A stretch of DNA of 64,000 nt from contig NZ_JAJNCL010000009.1 in NCBI RefSeq assembly GCF_021025955.1, forward strand, positions 124,001 to 188,000. The letters are read 5' to 3'. The notes below the pieces were generated by a model. The model searched no databases. It was not told the DNA's origin and was given only the letters and a program-made list of their open reading frames with translations. The position numbers and the translations under genes are program-made. Of the stretch, positions 62,399 to 64,000 are shown in pieces. The stretch's first letter is position 1, and every line of letters begins with the position of its first letter. Source of the DNA: Rhodococcus qingshengii (GTDB lineage Bacteria; Actinomycetota; Actinomycetes; Mycobacteriales; Mycobacteriaceae).

Positions 62399-64000
62399 TG
62401 TCCTCTACGCCTCGTCACGAGCACACCGCCGACGGCCACAGCGATCAGAACCACGGTCCCGAATCCGATCCAGCCGATCGTGACTGCACTCGGGCCGGTC
62501 TCTTCTTCGGCGGATGTCGCAGTGCCCAACGGTGCGACGTTGACTCCGATGTCGAACGGCTCGCCGCCCGCAGGCGCCACCAGTAGATCGCCCGTCAGTT
62601 CTGCGAATCTGTCCTTCCCACCTTCCAACCAGTTGAGCAGAGCGTCGGCGTCGGCCGCATTACCTTCAGACGTCAGTGCTACCACTTCGTTATGCGAACC
62701 CGAAACCACCTGCAAGGCACCGTATTGCCCACCGAATTCCAGGCCTTGCAAGCGCAGGAGCCCTTGATCTGCCGTGTCCATGGGTAGAGCAACCGGAGTG
62801 GGCAGGGTTCCGTCCGCCGCGATCAACAACGCCGGCAGCGAACTGGTCGCGGCGTCGCCGAACGGGAGTACACGCGGTTGCATCGGCAGGTAGCTCAACC
62901 GCTGCATCGCGACAACGAGGCGCTGAGCCCGAATGAGATCTGCAAAATCACCTCGACTCAAACCGACGTCGAGCGTGGGCAGCATCGACTGCGGCAAGGC
63001 CTGGAATCCTCCTGGCGTCGGCGGAAATCCGGTAGAGGAGGTGATGGTGCTTGCCGGATCGACGGTGAGGGAAGAAGGACTACTCGTGCCGCACTGAAAG
63101 TCGCCAGTCACGTCCATCGAGACCTCGAACGTCAAATCGCGCCGCAGGAGTTCGTTCGGAACATCGACCCCGATGTCGAAGTGCCCGGTCTCGTTCACCG
63201 TTTGCGAGGCAAGCCTCGTATCCCCGAGCGAGATCGAAAGCTCTCCGTTGCGCGAATTAGGCAGCGGCACATAGGAACCGATCATTCTTACCGACACGTC
63301 TTTCATCGGACGCCCCAACTGCGATTGACTGAACGGAACGTCGACCTCGATGTGATTGAGACCGGAGGCCGTCAACGTTCCGAGCTTCAGTTGACCGACG
63401 GTGATCGCGTCCTGGGAAATCTGTGCGACTGTGTTGTCCGGCGACGCCAGCGCTCTGCTGGCCGCCCAGTAGCCGTCGAAGTTCGCCGCCAAGAGACTGA
63501 CCTGAGGGACGAGGGTCTTGTCGTCCCCCGAAATCCGCAGCACGGGTGAACCATTGGGAGTCGCCGCAAGATCGATTCCGGCGTCCCCGCTGTTGCCGAG
63601 CACGACAGCTCGCTCGAACAGTCCAGGCTCGGCGGACGGTAGGCTCTGGCCGTTCGGCAGCTGTTCCACCACCACGGCGTCGGGCTGACTTCCGTACTTG
63701 TTGACAATCGCTGCACTCAGTTGCAAAGCCGCACTCTGCTGCGACCCCGACGAGCCGTCCGTAACGTAGATGGTTGCCTTCCTCAAAATCGGAGGAAAGA
63801 ACGTCGCCACAGTTCTCGGCTGCTGCTCGGTACCGTCGTAGGCGACAAAGGCATCCCTCAGCGCGAGGGGCTGGTATCTCGTTCGGTCGTAGCAACGGTC
63901 GTCGACGGGAACGAGGTGAGCGATCATCGACACGGTCACGCTACGGTCGACTACTTCGAGCCCTTGCAACGGAACCGAAATCGGTAGACCGGTTCCGGCT
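62395..64000 (-). CDS. BcsB-like extracytoplasmic polysaccharide synthase subunit (N-terminus outside window)
   Basis: The frame is open to the window edge; the first readable residues are AGTGLPISVPLQGLEVVDRS, so the gene starts beyond 64000, and the TTG at 63969 is not a likely start. At least 535 residues are present. Features are repeated beta-sandwich modules, e.g. LGTLTASGLNHIEVDVPFSQ and QTVNETGHFDIGVDVPNELL, with carbohydrate-binding and flavodoxin-like parts as in BcsB, and a C-terminal helix (TIGWIGFGTVVLIAVAVGGV, about 20 residues from the end) anchoring the protein. BcsB partners cellulose synthase in periplasm-facing polymer transfer. A GT2 synthase may lie just beyond 64000. It overlaps the GT-C-like gene. 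Confidence 0.75.
   Translation of the reverse strand, partial: AGTGLPISVPLQGLEVVDRSVTVSMIAHLVPVDDRCYDRTRYQPLALRDAFVAYDGTEQQPRTVATFFPPILRKATIYVTDGSSGSQQSAALQLSAAIVNKYGSQPDAVVVEQLPNGQSLPSAEPGLFERAVVLGNSGDAGIDLAATPNGSPVLRISGDDKTLVPQVSLLAANFDGYWAASRALASPDNTVAQISQDAITVGQLKLGTLTASGLNHIEVDVPFSQSQLGRPMKDVSVRMIGSYVPLPNSRNGELSISLGDTRLASQTVNETGHFDIGVDVPNELLRRDLTFEVSMDVTGDFQCGTSSPSSLTVDPASTITSSTGFPPTPGGFQALPQSMLPTLDVGLSRGDFADLIRAQRLVVAMQRLSYLPMQPRVLPFGDAATSSLPALLIAADGTLPTPVALPMDTADQGLLRLQGLEFGGQYGALQVVSGSHNEVVALTSEGNAADADALLNWLEGGKDRFAELTGDLLVAPAGGEPFDIGVNVAPLGTATSAEEETGPSAVTIGWIGFGTVVLIAVAVGGVLVTRRRGQ

Noticed and set aside
61595..62767. A 390-residue His/Arg-rich frame antisense to the GT-C and BcsB-like genes
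   Set aside because: Antisense shadow spanning the junction of two coupled genes.

Overview
The window is high-GC actinobacterial DNA, most likely from Rhodococcus (R. erythropolis/qingshengii group). This rests on protein character and on gene order. The block hspR-dnaJ-grpE-dnaK, iniC-iniA-iniB, a LuxR-type regulator, etfD and an aspC-type aminotransferase matches, in order and relative orientation, the Mycobacterium tuberculosis segment Rv0337c to Rv0353 as recalled from memory. No rRNA, tRNA, CRISPR, phage or insertion-sequence gene was seen.

Positions 1-9 kb hold the end of a branched-chain amino-acid type binding lipoprotein gene (cut by the window edge), the heat-shock operon dnaK-grpE-dnaJ-hspR with two HAIR operators upstream of dnaK, a membrane protein coupled to a luciferase-like oxidoreductase, an azoreductase and a DHA2 drug exporter.

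Positions 9-23 kb are a cell-envelope stress region. iniB (very Gly/Ala-rich), iniA and iniC (dynamin-like GTPases) run leftward. A membrane-anchored Hsp70-like protein and a large LuxR regulator (probable IniR) run rightward from the same 334-bp intergenic region, which carries repeated TAGGGG/CCCCTA elements. Two tandem secreted trypsin-like proteases and a small secreted glycine-rich protein follow.

Positions 23-36 kb carry etfD (membrane ETF:quinone oxidoreductase for beta-oxidation, behind three operator boxes), two poorly known genes, an AbiEi-like gene interrupted by an amber codon, a prolyl oligopeptidase, the aminotransferase, a 6C small RNA, a YibE/F membrane protein and a second membrane Hsp70-like protein.

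Positions 36-64 kb are an exopolysaccharide locus. It has two UDP-glucose dehydrogenases and GalU (UDP-glucuronate supply), Gmd and Fcl (GDP-fucose), a polyprenyl-phosphate sugar transferase, two glycosyltransferases, two acyltransferases, a pyruvyl transferase, a Wzx flippase, a Wzy/ligase, a Wzc-type tyrosine kinase and a low-molecular-weight tyrosine phosphatase. Beside it are an exosortase/EpsI-like membrane protein coupled to a processive GT2 synthase, and a group of GH5-like hydrolase, GT-C-like membrane protein and BcsB-like protein. This suggests one Wzx/Wzy heteropolysaccharide (acidic, fucose-containing, pyruvylated and acylated) and a second synthase-type polymer.
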